Below, piece by piece: positions 27,696 to 36,602 of a stretch of DNA of 64,000 nt (the stretch's first letter is position 1; each line of letters begins with the position of its first letter). This stretch comes from Methylopila henanensis (GTDB lineage: Bacteria; Pseudomonadota; Alphaproteobacteria; Rhizobiales; Methylopilaceae). Below the pieces are notes generated by a model. It was not told the origin of the DNA. It saw only the letters and a list, made by a program, of their open reading frames with translations, and searched no databases. A program made the position numbers and the translations under genes. The stretch lies in contig NZ_JBHUER010000009.1 of the NCBI RefSeq assembly GCF_042681025.1, positions 1-64,000 on the forward strand. Reading direction: 5' to 3'.

Positions 27696-28592
27696 TCAGG
27701 GCCGCGACTGCATCGCGGCCTGCGCCTCGAGCGCCCGGGCGGAGACCCGGAAGGCGTGCGCGGGATAGACGCCGAGGATCGCGAACTCCGACGAGAAGAA
27801 CCGCAGCTCGTCGAGCGCGCGCTTCAGCCCCGGGTCCTTCGGGTGGCCCTCGACGTCGGCGTAGAACTGTGTGGCCACGAAGGCGCCGTCGAGCTGGTAG
27901 CTCTCGAGCTTCGTCATGTTGACGCCGTTGGTCGCGAACCCGCCGAGCGCCTTGTAGAGCGCGGCCGGGATGTTGCGCACCTTGAACACGAAGGTGGTGA
28001 CGGTGAGCCCGCGGTTCGCCGGCGCCCAGGCCTTCTTCGCCGAGAGCACCACGAAGCGGGTCGTGTTGTTGGGGAAGTCCTCGATGTCGCGGGCGAGGAT
28101 CTCGAGCCCGTACTCCTTCGCCGCGAGCTCCGAGGCGATGGCGGCGCGCGAAACGTCGCCGGCGTCGCGTATCTCGCGTGCGGAACCGGCGGTGTCGGCG
28201 CCGATCAGCGGCGTCAGGCCGAGCTTGCGCAGCGTCGCGCGGCACTGGCCGAGCGCCTGCACATGGCTCTGCGCCGAGCGGATCGTGTCGAGCGTCGCGC
28301 CCTTCACCGCCATGAGCTGGTGGTGGATCGGCATGAAGAACTCGCCGACGATGTGAAGCTTCGCCGAGGGCAGCAGGTGGTGGATGTCGGCGACCCGGCC
28401 GTTGGCCGAGTTCTCGATCGGGATCATGCCGAGCTCCGCCCGCCCCGAGACGACGGCCTCAAGCGCGTCCTCGAAGCTCGGGCAGGCCAGCGCCTCCCAT
28501 CCGGGATAGGCCGCGTCGCAGGCCATGTGGGAGTTGGCGCCGGGCTCGCCCTGATAGGCGATCACGCGTGGGCCAGGCTGGGTTTCGGACAT
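27696..28592 (-). CDS. pheA: prephenate dehydratase
   Basis: A 298-residue monofunctional PheA. The catalytic part has AYQGEPGANSHMA, IPIENSANGRV and a TxxRF-type motif (NNTTRFVVL). A C-terminal ACT domain from about 200 (FVFKVRNIPAALYKALGGFA) gives phenylalanine feedback control. It makes phenylpyruvate. It lies 4 bp after kdsB, a standard Rhizobiales pair. Confidence 0.95.
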   Translation of the reverse strand: MSETQPGPRVIAYQGEPGANSHMACDAAYPGWEALACPSFEDALEAVVSGRAELGMIPIENSANGRVADIHHLLPSAKLHIVGEFFMPIHHQLMAVKGATLDTIRSAQSHVQALGQCRATLRKLGLTPLIGADTAGSAREIRDAGDVSRAAIASELAAKEYGLEILARDIEDFPNNTTRFVVLSAKKAWAPANRGLTVTTFVFKVRNIPAALYKALGGFATNGVNMTKLESYQLDGAFVATQFYADVEGHPKDPGLKRALDELRFFSSEFAILGVYPAHAFRVSARALEAQAAMQSRP

Positions 28593-28596
28593 CCGC

Positions 28597-29361
28597 TCAG
28601 GCCCCCTCGGCCGCGTAGATCAGCATCTGGCGCGCACGCTCCAGATCCTCGGGCGTGTCGACGCCGAGCGGAACCGTGTCGACCTTGACCGCGTCGATTC
28701 GCATGCCGGCCTCCAGCGCCCGAAGCTGTTCGAGCCGCTCGCGCCGTTCGAGCGGCGACGGCGGCAGCTTGACGAAGCGCTCCAACGCCGCACGACGATA
28801 GGCGTAGAGCCCGATGTGATGGTGCAGCGGCCCGGGCCCGTGCGGCGCGGTGGCGCGTGTGAAGTAGAGGCAGCGGAAGCGGCCGGGCGCGATCTCCGCG
28901 CCCACCATCTTCACCACGTCCGGCGAGGTCCGCTCCTCCTCGCGCGTGATCTCGGCGACCAGCGTCGCGACGTCGACCTCCGGGTCCTGCAGCGGTCCGA
29001 GCGCCGCGCGCACCACCGTCGCCTCGACCGTCGGCAGGTCGCCCTGAACGTTCACGATAACGTTGAAGTCCTGCTCGGGATCAAGCGTCTGAAGCGCCTC
29101 GTAAATCCGGTCCGAGCCGGAAGGGTGGTCCGCGCGGGTCAGGACCGCCTGTCCGCCGGCGCCCGCGACGATCTCGGCGACCTCGCCGGAATCCGTCGCC
29201 ACCACCACGGGCCCCACTCCCGCCTCCATCGCCCGCCGCCAGACATGGAGAATCATCGGCTCGCCATGGATGTCGGCCAGCGGCTTGCGCGGCAGCCGGG
29301 TCGCGGCGAGGCGCGCCGGGATGAGCACCAGCGGGCGCAGGGGGGATCGGACGGTGGGCAT
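28597..29361 (-). CDS. kdsB: 3-deoxy-manno-octulosonate cytidylyltransferase
   Basis: A 254-residue enzyme that activates Kdo as CMP-Kdo for lipopolysaccharide core synthesis. Motifs are IPARLAATRLPRKPLADIHG, the CTP-binding N-terminus, VNVQGDLPTVE and HHHIGLYAYRRAALERFV. It shows that the organism makes Kdo-containing lipopolysaccharide. It starts divergently from the cytochrome gene. Confidence 0.96.
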   Translation of the reverse strand: MPTVRSPLRPLVLIPARLAATRLPRKPLADIHGEPMILHVWRRAMEAGVGPVVVATDSGEVAEIVAGAGGQAVLTRADHPSGSDRIYEALQTLDPEQDFNVIVNVQGDLPTVEATVVRAALGPLQDPEVDVATLVAEITREEERTSPDVVKMVGAEIAPGRFRCLYFTRATAPHGPGPLHHHIGLYAYRRAALERFVKLPPSPLERRERLEQLRALEAGMRIDAVKVDTVPLGVDTPEDLERARQMLIYAAEGA

Positions 29362-29583
29362 CGGGACGGTCCGCGGGTTCGTCGAAAGGCGGGGAGGCCG
29401 CCGCGTTCCAGGCGGCGGTATTTAGGCGCAGGGGGTGATAGCCGAGTTGCGAACGTTCGGCAAAAACGGCTAGCGTCCGCGCGCCATAAAAAGGAAACGC
29501 TCAGCGACGTCCGCGCCTTGGCGTGGATTTCTGGAATTCGGCCAATTATCGTCGCGCCGCCCAAGGGGGAATTCGGAGAGGAC

Positions 29584-31044
29584 ATGGACGCCTTCGAGCT
29601 CAACAAGATCGCCGGCGCTGTGCTCGGCACGCTGACTGTCGTGCTGGGCGTCAAAGCCATCTCGACAGAGGTCTTCAAGTCGCACGAGCCCAAGAAGCCG
29701 GGCTACGAGATCGCCGAGCAGCAGCCCGGGGGCGCGCCGGCGCCGGCGGCGGGCGAAGGCGCGGGCGTGCTCGCGCTGCTCGCCAAGGGCGACGCGACCA
29801 AGGGCGAGCAGGCCGCCAAGAAGTGCGGCGCCTGTCACTCCTTCGACAAGGGCGGCGCCGCCAAGGCCGGCCCGAACCTCTACGGCATCATCGGCCTGAA
29901 GCACGCCCACCAGGAGGGCTTCGGCTACTCCGCCGCGATGAAGGGCACGACCGACAAGACCTGGGACTTCGAGTCCATGGACAAGTGGCTCGAGAACCCG
30001 AAGGGCTACATCTCCGGCACCTCGATGGCCTTCGCCGGCATCAAGAACCCGGAAGAGCGCGCCAACCTCATCACCTATCTCAACAAGAACTCCGACAAGC
30101 CGCTCGACGTCCCGGCGGCGCCCGCCGGCGGCGCGGCGCCCGCGGCTGCGGCCGGCGGCGGAGCCGACGACTTCACGGCCAAGGTCGCCGCGGCCGATCT
30201 CAAGAAGGGCGAGCAGGCCTCCAAGAAGTGCGGCGCCTGCCACTCCTTCGACAAGGGCGGCGCGGCCAAGGCGGGTCCGAACCTCTACGGCATCATCGGC
30301 CTCAAGCACGCGCATCAGGAGGGCTTCGGCTACTCCGCGGCGATGAAGGGCACGGCCGACAAGACCTGGGACATCGAAGCCATGAACAAGTGGCTCGAGA
30401 ACCCGAAGGGCTACATCCCCGGCACCTCGATGGCCTTCGCCGGCATCAAGAGCGTCGACGAGCGCGCCAACCTGATCGGCTGGCTGAACAAGAACTCCGA
30501 CAAGCCGCTCGAGCTCGGCGCCGCGGCGCCGGCCGCTCCTGCCGCTCCCGCGGCGGCCCCGGCCGCCCCCGCCGCTCCGGCGGAAGAGAAGAAGACGGAG
30601 GCTCCGGCCGCGCCGGCGGCTCCCGCCGCCCCTGCGGCTCCGGCCGAGGAGAAGAAGGCCGACGCCCCGGCGGCGCCAGGCGCCTCGCCGATCGCCGAGC
30701 GGCTCGCCTCCGCCGACCCGGCCGTGGGCGAGAAGATCGTCGGCCAGCAGTGCGGCGTCTGCCACACCTTCAAGAAGGGCGAGGCCGCCGGCGCCGGTCC
30801 GAACCTCTACGGCATCGTCGGCCTCAAGCACGGCCATCAGGAGGGCTTCGAGTACTCCGACGAGCTGAAGGCGAAGCCGGGCAACTGGGATTTCGAGCAG
30901 CTCGACAAGTGGCTGACCAACACCGAGGAATACGCTCCCGGCACGATGATGATCTTCGAGGTCGAGGATCCGCAGGAGCGGGCGAACATCATCGCCTATC
31001 TCAACAAGAACTCGGACAACCCGGCGCCGCTTCCGGGCAAGTGA
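29584..31044 (+). CDS. cycM: membrane-anchored c-type cytochrome with three tandem haem domains (CycM-like)
   Basis: A 486-residue protein. An N-terminal uncleaved anchor (about 10-28) precedes three class I cytochrome c domains: haem sites CGACH at 81-85, CGACH at 216-220 and CGVCH at 390-394, with Met ligand M148 (GTSMAF) in the first and equivalents in the others. Domains 1 and 2 (about 73-174 and 208-309) differ by 11 substitutions over 102 residues. Domain 3 (from about 382) is more distant. Linkers (175-207, 310-381) are Ala/Pro/Glu/Lys-rich. CycM normally has one domain and passes electrons from the bc1 complex to cytochrome oxidase. Start ATG 29584 follows GGAGAGG. Confidence 0.93.
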   Translation: MDAFELNKIAGAVLGTLTVVLGVKAISTEVFKSHEPKKPGYEIAEQQPGGAPAPAAGEGAGVLALLAKGDATKGEQAAKKCGACHSFDKGGAAKAGPNLYGIIGLKHAHQEGFGYSAAMKGTTDKTWDFESMDKWLENPKGYISGTSMAFAGIKNPEERANLITYLNKNSDKPLDVPAAPAGGAAPAAAAGGGADDFTAKVAAADLKKGEQASKKCGACHSFDKGGAAKAGPNLYGIIGLKHAHQEGFGYSAAMKGTADKTWDIEAMNKWLENPKGYIPGTSMAFAGIKSVDERANLIGWLNKNSDKPLELGAAAPAAPAAPAAAPAAPAAPAEEKKTEAPAAPAAPAAPAAPAEEKKADAPAAPGASPIAERLASADPAVGEKIVGQQCGVCHTFKKGEAAGAGPNLYGIVGLKHGHQEGFEYSDELKAKPGNWDFEQLDKWLTNTEEYAPGTMMIFEVEDPQERANIIAYLNKNSDNPAPLPGK

Positions 31045-31076
31045 TCCCGGCCGCGGCCTGACGGGCGCGACGATCG

Positions 31077-31103
31077 AGGCCGGGCCGCAAGCCCGGCCTT
31101 TTT
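31077..31103 (+). terminator. rho-independent terminator after the cytochrome gene
   Basis: AGGCCGGGC and GCCCGGCCT form a 9-bp stem with a short CGCAA loop, followed directly by TTTT. It begins 33 bp after the cytochrome stop. Confidence 0.88.
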
Positions 31104-31238
31104 CGTGTCCGGGCCACGCTCGGGGCTTGGCTTCGGCGTCACGTTCGCGTCAGGCTGTCGCCTCGTCTGGAACGCGCCATGTTTCGCGACATAATGCCGA
31201 CCGCCCTTTGACGCCGTCCGAAAGGTCTCCAGCCGCCC

Positions 31239-33128
31239 ATGCCGCTACGCCTCTCCGCCGCCATGGCCGCCTTCGCGCTCGCTTTCGCATCCCCCGCCCT
31301 CGCGCAGGAGACGCCGTCGACGCCCCCGGCAGCCGCGGAGATCAAGGCCCCGGACGCGGACCAGTGGAAACACGGCCTGTCGCTGTTCGGCGACGTGAAG
31401 TATCCGGCGGACTTCAAGCACTTCGACTACGTCAACCCGGACGCGCCCAAGGGCGGCGCGGCGCGGCTCGCGACCATCGGCACCTTCGACAGCCTCAACG
31501 GCTTCATCCGCAAGGGCAATCCGGCGGCAGGCTCGGGCCTGATCTACGACGCGCTGATGACCAGCTCCTATGACGAGCCGGCGACCGAGTACGGCCTGAT
31601 CGCGGAAAGCGTGCGCCACCCCGCCGACTGGTCGTCGGTGACGTTCCGGCTGCGGCCCGAAGCGAAGTTCCACGACGGTTCGCCGATCACCGTCGCCGAC
31701 GTCATCTGGTCGTTCGAGACGCTGAAGCGCATCAACCCCATGATGTCGTTCTACTACAAGGACGTGACCAAGGCCGAGGAGACCGGCGAGCGCGAGGTCA
31801 CCTTCACCTTCGCCGGCCCCGGCAACCGCGAACTGCCGCAGATCATGGGCCAGCTCCAGATCCTGTCGAAGGCCTGGTGGGAGGGGACGGACGCGCAGGG
31901 CCGCAAGCGCAACATCGAGGAAGGCACGCTGGAGAAGCCGGTCGGCTCCGGACCCTACCGGGTCAAGGACATGGCGCCCGGCCGTTGGATCGCCTACGAG
32001 CGCGTGCCGGACTACTGGGGCAAGGACCTCCCCGTCCGCAAGGGCGTGAACAATTTCGACGAGCTGCGCTTCGACTACTTCCGCGACACGACCGTGCTGG
32101 TCGAGGCGTTCAAGGGCGGCCAGTACGACTGGCGCGAAGAGAACAGCGCCAAGAACTGGGCGACCGCCTACAAGTTCCCGGCGGCGGACGAGAAGCGCGT
32201 GATCCTCGAGACCTTCAAGGACACCGAATCCGGCCGGATGCAGGGCTACGCCTTCAACACGCGGCGCGACAAGTTCAAGGATCCCCGGGTGCGAAGGGCG
32301 TTCAACCTCGCCTTCGACTTCGAGGAGATCAACAAGACGATCATGTTCGGGAGCTACGTCCGGATCGACAGCTACTTCCACGGCACCGAGCTGGCGTCGA
32401 AGGGGCTGCCTGAGGGGAAGGAGCTCGAGATCCTCGAAAGCGTCCGGGACAAGGTCCCGGCCGAGGTCTTCACCACCGAATACAAGAACCCGGTCGGCGG
32501 TTCGCCGGAGCAGGCGCGCGCCAATCTGCGCGAGGCGGTGCGGCTGCTGCGGGAGGCCGGCTGGGAGGTCAAGGACCGCCGGCTCGTCAACGCCAAGACC
32601 GGCGAGCGCATGACGGTCGAGTTCATTTACGGCGACCCGAGCGCGGAGCGCATCCTCAGCTTCTACGCGCCGGCGCTGGAGCGGCTCGGCGTCGAGGTGC
32701 GGCAGCGCCTGCTCGACGACAGCCAGTACATCAACCGCATCCGCTCCGGCGACTTCGACGTCATCACCATGGGCTGGGGCCAGTCGCTCTCGCCCGGCAA
32801 CGAGCAGCGCGACATGTGGGGCTCGGAGGCCGCGGACCGGCCCGGCTCGCAGAACGTCGTCGGCATCAAGGACGCCGGGATCGACGCGCTGATCGAGAAG
32901 ATCGTCTACGCCAAGGACCGCGAGGAACTGACCGCCGCGACCCGGGCGCTCGACCGCGTGCTGCTGGCGCACAACTTCGTCGTGCCGCAGTTCACCTCGG
33001 TCGAGGACCGCACCGCGCGCTGGAACCGCTTCTCCCGCCCCGACAACCTGCCGCCGCGCGGCGCGCTGTTCCCGACCCTGTGGTGGTGGGACGCCGAGAA
33101 GGCGAAGGCGACCGGGGGCCGTTCGTGA
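31239..33128 (+). CDS. yejA: ABC transporter substrate-binding protein, YejA-like (family 5), copy 1
   Basis: A 629-residue periplasmic binding protein. A Sec signal peptide is cut after ALA22. The family 5 fold is shown by HGLSLFGDVKYPADFKHFDY, TFRLRPEAKFHDGSPITVADV and VGSGPYRVKDMAPGRWI. YejA-type proteins bind oligopeptides for the YejABEF importer. Its stop overlaps the start of a second, homologous binding protein gene (TGA within GTGA), so the two are made together. Confidence 0.9.
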   Translation: MPLRLSAAMAAFALAFASPALAQETPSTPPAAAEIKAPDADQWKHGLSLFGDVKYPADFKHFDYVNPDAPKGGAARLATIGTFDSLNGFIRKGNPAAGSGLIYDALMTSSYDEPATEYGLIAESVRHPADWSSVTFRLRPEAKFHDGSPITVADVIWSFETLKRINPMMSFYYKDVTKAEETGEREVTFTFAGPGNRELPQIMGQLQILSKAWWEGTDAQGRKRNIEEGTLEKPVGSGPYRVKDMAPGRWIAYERVPDYWGKDLPVRKGVNNFDELRFDYFRDTTVLVEAFKGGQYDWREENSAKNWATAYKFPAADEKRVILETFKDTESGRMQGYAFNTRRDKFKDPRVRRAFNLAFDFEEINKTIMFGSYVRIDSYFHGTELASKGLPEGKELEILESVRDKVPAEVFTTEYKNPVGGSPEQARANLREAVRLLREAGWEVKDRRLVNAKTGERMTVEFIYGDPSAERILSFYAPALERLGVEVRQRLLDDSQYINRIRSGDFDVITMGWGQSLSPGNEQRDMWGSEAADRPGSQNVVGIKDAGIDALIEKIVYAKDREELTAATRALDRVLLAHNFVVPQFTSVEDRTARWNRFSRPDNLPPRGALFPTLWWWDAEKAKATGGRS

Positions 33129-35044
33129 GCGAGGGCGTCTCGCGGCGGGGCGCGCTCGCCTACGCCGGCGCTGCGGCCGCGTTCGGCCTGTTCCCGGCGG
33201 CGGTCCGCGCCGAGACCGAAGGCGCTCCGGCGGCGCCCGCGGCGGCCGAGGGCGACCCGAAGGCCTTCGGGCCCGAGCGCCACGGCCTGTCGGCGTTCGG
33301 CGAGCTGAAATACGGCCCCGACTTCAAGGCGTTCGACTATGTGCGCGCCGACGCGCCCAAGGGCGGCTCCTACTCCCAGACGCCGTCCACGGTCGCGCTG
33401 AACCAGAACTTCACCACCTTCAACACGCTCAACGCCTACATCCTGAAGGGCGACGGCGCCGCGGGCATGGAGCTCGTCTTCGACACGCTGATGACGCGCG
33501 CCTATGACGAGCCGGACGCGCTCTACGGCCTCGTCGCGCAGTCGGTCGCGGTGTCGGGCGACGGGCTCGCCTTCCGGTTCCGCCTGCGGCCCGAGGCGCG
33601 CTTCCACGACGGCTTGCGGCTCACCGCCGAGGACGTGAAGTGGTCGTTCGAGACGCTGAAGGCCAAGGGCCACCCGCTGATCGCCCAGCAGATCCGCGAC
33701 CTCGAGGGCGTCGAGGTCGAGGGCGAAGGCGTCGTGGTGCTGCGGCTCTCGCCGAAGCGCACCCGCGACCTGCCGCTGACGCTCGCCGGCCTGCCGATCT
33801 TCTCCAAGGCCTGGTACGCGACCCGCGATTTCGACGCCGCGACCCTGGAGGCGCCGCTCGGCTCCGGCCCCTACAAGGTCGGCCGCGTCGAGCCCGGCCG
33901 CAACATCACCTTCGAGCGCGTCGCGGACTGGTGGGCGAAGGACCTCCCCGTCAACGCCGGGCAGTTCAACTTCGACCGCGTCCGCTACGAGTTCTTCCGC
34001 GACCGGGCGGTCGCGTTCGAGGCCTTCAAGGGCAAGGCCTATCTGTTCCGCGAGGAGTTCACCTCGCGCGTCTGGGCCACGGGCTACGACTTCCCCGCGG
34101 TGCGCGAGGGCAAGGTCCGGCGCGAGACGCTGCCGGACCTGACGCCGTCGGGCGCGCAGGGGCTGTGGCTCAACCTGCGCCGGCCGAAGTTCCAGGACCC
34201 GCGGACCCGCGCCGCCATCACGCTCGCCTTCGATTTCGAGTGGATGAACAAGAACCTGATGTTCGACGCCTACAAGCGCACGGCCTCGGTGTTCCAGGGC
34301 GCGCCGGAGATGATGGCGACGGGCGTCGCCGAGGGCGCCGAGCTCGCTCTGCTGGAGCCGTTCCGCGGCAAGATCCCGGACGAGGCGTTCGGCGAGCCGC
34401 TCACGCCGCCGGTCTCCGACGGCTCGGGCCAGGACCGCGCGCTGCTGCGCCAAGGCGCGAAGCTGCTGCGCGAGGCCGGCTGGACCACCCAGGGCGGCCG
34501 TGCGACCAACGCCGCCGGCGAGGCGCTGACGATCGAGTTCCTCGAATTCGAGCCGTCGTTCGAGCCGCACCTGAGCGCCTTCATCAAGAACCTGAAGGTG
34601 CTGGGGATCGAGGGGACCATCCGGCAGGTCGACCCGGCGCAGTTCCAGCAACGCACCAACAGCTTCGACTTCGACGTGGTCAGCCGGCGCATGTCGATGA
34701 GCCCGACGCCGGGCGAAGGTCTGCGGCAGGTCTACTCGTCCGAATCCGCGAACCTGCCCGGCTCGCAGAACCTGTCCGGAGTCGCCAACCCGGCGGTGGA
34801 TTCGCTGATCGAGACCATGATCGCCGCAAAAAGCCGGGACGAGCTCCATGTCGCCGCCCGCGCGCTCGACCGTGTGCTGCGCGCGCTCCGGACCTGGGTC
34901 CCGGCCTGGTACAAGGACACGCACACCCTCGCCTACTGGGACGCCTACGGCCGCCCGCCGGAGAAGCCGCGCTTCACCCGCGGCACGCTGGAGACGTGGT
35001 GGTGGGAGGCGGACAAGGCCGAAAAGGCGGGGGTGAAGGCGTGA
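33125..35044 (+). CDS. ABC transporter substrate-binding protein, YejA-like (family 5), copy 2
   Basis: A 639-residue paralogue of the preceding protein, starting at GTG 33125. Shared blocks are HGLSAFGELKYGPDFKAFDY, YDEPDALYGL, RLRPEARFHDGLRLTAEDVK and PGSQNLSG. The leader contains a twin-arginine pair (SRRGALAYAG), so Tat export is possible, while copy 1 has an ordinary Sec signal. Two receptors feeding one permease pair would widen the peptide range; this is inference. A 277-bp spacer with repeats and an assembly gap separates it from yejB. Confidence 0.88.
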   Translation: MSEGVSRRGALAYAGAAAAFGLFPAAVRAETEGAPAAPAAAEGDPKAFGPERHGLSAFGELKYGPDFKAFDYVRADAPKGGSYSQTPSTVALNQNFTTFNTLNAYILKGDGAAGMELVFDTLMTRAYDEPDALYGLVAQSVAVSGDGLAFRFRLRPEARFHDGLRLTAEDVKWSFETLKAKGHPLIAQQIRDLEGVEVEGEGVVVLRLSPKRTRDLPLTLAGLPIFSKAWYATRDFDAATLEAPLGSGPYKVGRVEPGRNITFERVADWWAKDLPVNAGQFNFDRVRYEFFRDRAVAFEAFKGKAYLFREEFTSRVWATGYDFPAVREGKVRRETLPDLTPSGAQGLWLNLRRPKFQDPRTRAAITLAFDFEWMNKNLMFDAYKRTASVFQGAPEMMATGVAEGAELALLEPFRGKIPDEAFGEPLTPPVSDGSGQDRALLRQGAKLLREAGWTTQGGRATNAAGEALTIEFLEFEPSFEPHLSAFIKNLKVLGIEGTIRQVDPAQFQQRTNSFDFDVVSRRMSMSPTPGEGLRQVYSSESANLPGSQNLSGVANPAVDSLIETMIAAKSRDELHVAARALDRVLRALRTWVPAWYKDTHTLAYWDAYGRPPEKPRFTRGTLETWWWEADKAEKAGVKA

Positions 35045-35069
35045 GCGATCGGCTCGGACAGGCGACGCG

Positions 35070-35101
35070 CCCGGCGAAGCCGGTTATCCACGACTTCGGC
35101 G
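35070..35101. repeat. half copy of the long palindromic repeat
   Basis: CCCGGCGAAGCCGG followed by TTATCCACGACTTCGGCG matches the left half of the element at 36471-36558. The other half is absent before the sequence changes to a different repeat class and the N gap. Confidence 0.65.
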
Positions 35102-35117
35102 CGGGGCGCGGGCCTTC

Positions 35118-35269
35118 ACCTCTCCCCGGCGGGGNNNNNNNNNNNNNNNNNNNNNNNNNNNNNNGCGAGGCGAAGCCGAGCGGGTGAGGGGGCTTCGACC
35201 CGTCCTGCTTCATCTGGCCAGCCCCCTCACCCGGCCCTTTGGGTCGACCTCTCCCCGCCGGGGAGAGGT
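35118..35269. repeat. cluster of palindromic repeats spanning an assembly gap
   Basis: To the right of the gap CGGGTGAGGGGGCT (35181-35194) pairs with AGCCCCCTCACCCG (35220-35233), a 14-bp perfect stem, followed by ACCTCTCCCC / GGGGAGAGGT (35247-35256 and 35260-35269). To the left CACCTCTCCCCGGCGGGG starts another such palindrome and is cut by the Ns. It lies between yejA copy 2 and yejB. It would place hairpins inside the yej transcript. Confidence 0.8.
35135..35164. other. assembly gap (30 N)
   Basis: A run of 30 N inside a repeat cluster. The repeats probably broke the assembly. Confidence 0.95.
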
Positions 35270-35321
35270 GAAGAGGCGCCGCGGCGCGGCCTCGCTCCCT
35301 ATGTCGAGGGCCTGACCCCGC

Positions 35322-36434
35322 ATGCTCGCCTATGTCGCGCGGCGCCTGCTGCTGATCATCCCGACCATCCTCGGGATCATGCTGATCTCGTTCGTCATCA
35401 TCCAGTTCGCCCCCGGCGGGCCGGTGGAGCGCGTGATCGCGCAGGTGACGGGCCAGGACACCTCCGCCACCGCCCGGTTCTCCGGCGGGTCGGGCTCCGA
35501 CCTGTCGCAGGCGCAGACCCAGCGCGGCGGCTCCAACGATCCGATCTCGTCCAAGTACCGCGGCGCGCAGGGGCTCGACCCCGAATTCATCAAGCAGCTC
35601 GAAAAGCAGTTCGGCTTCGACAAGCCGGCGCACGAGCGCTTCCTGAAAATGCTGTGGGACTACGCCCGGTTCGATTTCGGCCGCAGCTACTTCCGCGACA
35701 TCGACGTAATCGACCTCATCCTCGAGAAGATGCCGGTGTCGATCTCGCTCGGCCTCTGGATGACGCTGATCTCGTACCTGATCTCGGTCCCGCTCGGCGT
35801 CGCCAAGGCGGTGCGCGACGGCTCGCGCTTCGACGTCTGGACCTCGACCGTGATCGTGATCGGCTACGCCATCCCTGGCTTCCTGTTCGCGATCCTGCTG
35901 ATCGTGCTGTTCGCGGGCGGCACCTTCCTCGACTGGTTCCCGCTCCGGGGACTGACCTCCGACAACTGGGACCAGCTCTCGCTCTGGGGCAAGATCGTCG
36001 ACTACTTCTGGCACCTGACGCTGCCTCTGCTGGCGCTCGGCATCTCCGCCTTCGCCACCACCACGCTGCTGACCAAGAACTCGTTCCTCGACGAGATCCG
36101 CAAGCAGTACGTCCAGACCGCGCGCATGAAGGGCCTGACCGAAAACCAGGTGCTCTACGGCCACGTGTTCCGCAACGCCATGCTGCTGCTGATCGCGGGC
36201 TTCCCCGGCGCCTTCATCGGCGCGTTCTTCTCCGGCTCGCTGCTGATCGAGACGATCTTCTCGCTCGACGGGCTCGGCCTGCTGGGCTTCGAGGCGATCG
36301 TGAACCGCGACTACGCCGTGGTGTTCGCGAACCTCTACATCTTCTCGCTGCTGGGGCTCGTCGTCGCGCTGATCTCCGACCTCAGCTACATGTGGGTCGA
36401 CCCCCGCATCGACTTCGAGACGCGGGAGGTGTGA
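35322..36434 (+). CDS. yejB: ABC transporter permease YejB
   Basis: A 370-residue inner membrane permease of the Dpp/Opp B type. An N-terminal helix (LLLIIPTILGIMLISFVII) is followed by a periplasmic segment and five further helices. The cytoplasmic EAA-type loop, DEIRKQYVQTARMKGLTENQ, contacts the ATPase. It pairs with YejE downstream. A 168-bp spacer containing a long palindrome separates it from yejE. Confidence 0.94.
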   Translation: MLAYVARRLLLIIPTILGIMLISFVIIQFAPGGPVERVIAQVTGQDTSATARFSGGSGSDLSQAQTQRGGSNDPISSKYRGAQGLDPEFIKQLEKQFGFDKPAHERFLKMLWDYARFDFGRSYFRDIDVIDLILEKMPVSISLGLWMTLISYLISVPLGVAKAVRDGSRFDVWTSTVIVIGYAIPGFLFAILLIVLFAGGTFLDWFPLRGLTSDNWDQLSLWGKIVDYFWHLTLPLLALGISAFATTTLLTKNSFLDEIRKQYVQTARMKGLTENQVLYGHVFRNAMLLLIAGFPGAFIGAFFSGSLLIETIFSLDGLGLLGFEAIVNRDYAVVFANLYIFSLLGLVVALISDLSYMWVDPRIDFETREV

Positions 36435-36470
36435 CGGCATGAGGATCCGACCCTTTCCGACACACGCCCC

Positions 36471-36558
36471 GTCATGCCCGGCGAAGCCGGGCATCCACGA
36501 CTTCGGCGTCGAGCGCGGCCCCAAGTCGTGGATGCCCGCGCGAAGGTGCGGGCATGAC
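36471..36558. repeat. long interspersed palindromic repeat, copy 2
   Basis: An 88-bp element with outer arms GTCATGCCCG / CGGGCATGAC, and inner arms ATCCACGACTT and AAGTCGTGGAT around a GC-rich centre. It is near-identical in plan to 23170-23258. It lies in the yejB-yejE spacer inside a probable operon. Confidence 0.88.
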
Positions 36559-36602
36559 GGCGAGGGTCACCTGATCCGACCGCGTTCCGGCCGAGGCGCG
36601 GT

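Noticed and set aside
29584..31044. The repeated cytochrome domains as an assembly duplication.
   Set aside because: The two similar domains have many silent and amino-acid differences and different linkers, so they are not a copied read segment. Long reads would still be the final test.
31120..31238. General stress (EcfG type) promoter before the first yejA.
   Set aside because: A TGGAAC and a CATAAT are present, but the spacing and the second half do not match GGAAC-N16/17-CGTT.
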